Of a stretch of DNA of 6,641 nt, positions 6,208 to 6,641 are shown piece by piece; position 1 is the first letter of the stretch; each line of letters begins with the position of its first letter. The DNA is taken from NCBI GenBank assembly GCA_017478685.1, contig JAFVDC010000123.1:1-6641 (forward strand), written 5' to 3'. Under the pieces are notes generated by a model. That model made no database searches. It was not told the origin of the DNA and saw only the letters and a list, made by a program, of their open reading frames with translations. The position numbers and the translations under genes were made by a program. Origin of the DNA: Bacteroidales bacterium (GTDB lineage Bacteria > Bacteroidota > Bacteroidia > Bacteroidales > UBA932).

Positions 6208-6641
6208 ATGTCAACTAAACTACAAAGAATCGGGACCTTCCTTCTGGGAACACTCCTCCTCCTTCTGGCTCCGGCCATAAGGGTGGATGCCCAGAAGATG
6301 GTTACGGCCAAAGGAACGGTCATCGACCAAGAGGGCGATCCGGTCCCTGCCGCCGTATTCTATGTCAAGGGGAACAAGGACAACGGCGGTGTGGCCAAGG
6401 ACAACGGTACGTTCAGTATCACTGTCCCCAGAGGCTCCACCCTAGTGTTCACAAGCCTTGGTTACGCCGACGTAGAGCAGACGGCATCGTCCAACATGGT
6501 TGTCCAGATGAAGACGGAGAACCAGATGCTGAATGAACTGGTTGTGGTTGGTTACACCAAAGAGAACCTGAGGAACATTTCCGCCGCTGTCCAGCGCGTG
6601 GATATGCAGGCTCTGGAAAACAACCAGTCCGTGTCTCTTGC
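6208..6641 (+). CDS. SusC-like TonB-dependent outer-membrane receptor, N-terminal part (3' end outside window)
   Basis: The frame is open from ATG 6208 to the right edge, giving 144 residues of a protein that in this family usually runs to about 1000. Residues 1-28 form a Sec signal peptide (hydrophobic core FLLGTLLLLLAPA, likely cleavage after VDA). Residues ~32-101 match the carboxypeptidase-regulatory-like beta-sandwich typical of SusC proteins (AKGTVIDQEGDPVPAA, GGVAKDNGTFSITVP, LVFTSLGYADVE). The TonB-box-like segment NELVVVGY is at 109-116, and the plug domain begins at NISAAVQRVDMQALEN (123-138). It acts as the outer-membrane importer of glycan fragments, energised by TonB-ExbBD. Only 15 bases separate it from the upstream lipoprotein gene, so it is probably co-transcribed with it. 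A susD homologue would be expected next, beyond the window. Family assignment is secure; the substrate is unknown. Confidence 0.93.
   Translation, partial: MSTKLQRIGTFLLGTLLLLLAPAIRVDAQKMVTAKGTVIDQEGDPVPAAVFYVKGNKDNGGVAKDNGTFSITVPRGSTLVFTSLGYADVEQTASSNMVVQMKTENQMLNELVVVGYTKENLRNISAAVQRVDMQALENNQSVSL

Overview
The window looks like part of a polysaccharide-utilisation locus (PUL) from a member of the Bacteroidota, most likely a gut-type Bacteroidales with a moderate G+C content (judged by eye; genus not determined). The signs are a SusC-type TonB-dependent receptor, three consecutive lipoproteins with signal-peptidase-II signals, SusE-like modules, glycoside-hydrolase-type proteins, and A/T-rich rather than strongly Shine-Dalgarno starts.

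All five genes lie on the + strand and are packed as one operon. Bases 3-989 are the C-terminal part of a six-hairpin (alpha/alpha)6 glycosidase-like protein whose start is off the left edge. It overlaps the next gene by ATGA. Bases 986-2998 encode a lipoprotein of the DUF1680 / GH127-like superfamily, with the Glu-x-Cys and Cys-Cys motifs expected of the zinc-thiolate active site. Two nucleotides later, 3001-4644 encodes a lipoprotein with a SusE-like Ig domain followed by a large conserved domain I cannot assign to a characterised family. Six nucleotides after that, 4651-6192 encodes a diverged tandem paralogue of the same architecture. Fifteen nucleotides later a SusC-like receptor starts at 6208 and runs off the right edge. 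No intergenic space exceeds 15 bases, and I see no internal terminator, tRNA/rRNA, CRISPR array or mobile element.

Inferred joint function: the two glycosidase-type proteins trim a complex, perhaps arabinose-containing, glycan. The two SusE-like lipoproteins bind and/or process it, probably at the cell surface, and the SusC channel (with a SusD expected just outside the window) imports the products. The substrate is not determined by the sequence. The most interesting content is the tandem pair at 3001-6192. Their C-terminal domains carry invariant HSFAHR-x-E, NHP-x-C-x-MNESRF, GGFWCNS, CHSPCNTD and NNWW blocks plus eight shared cysteines. They look like a catalytic or binding module of unknown function fused to a SusE-type module and placed directly before susC.
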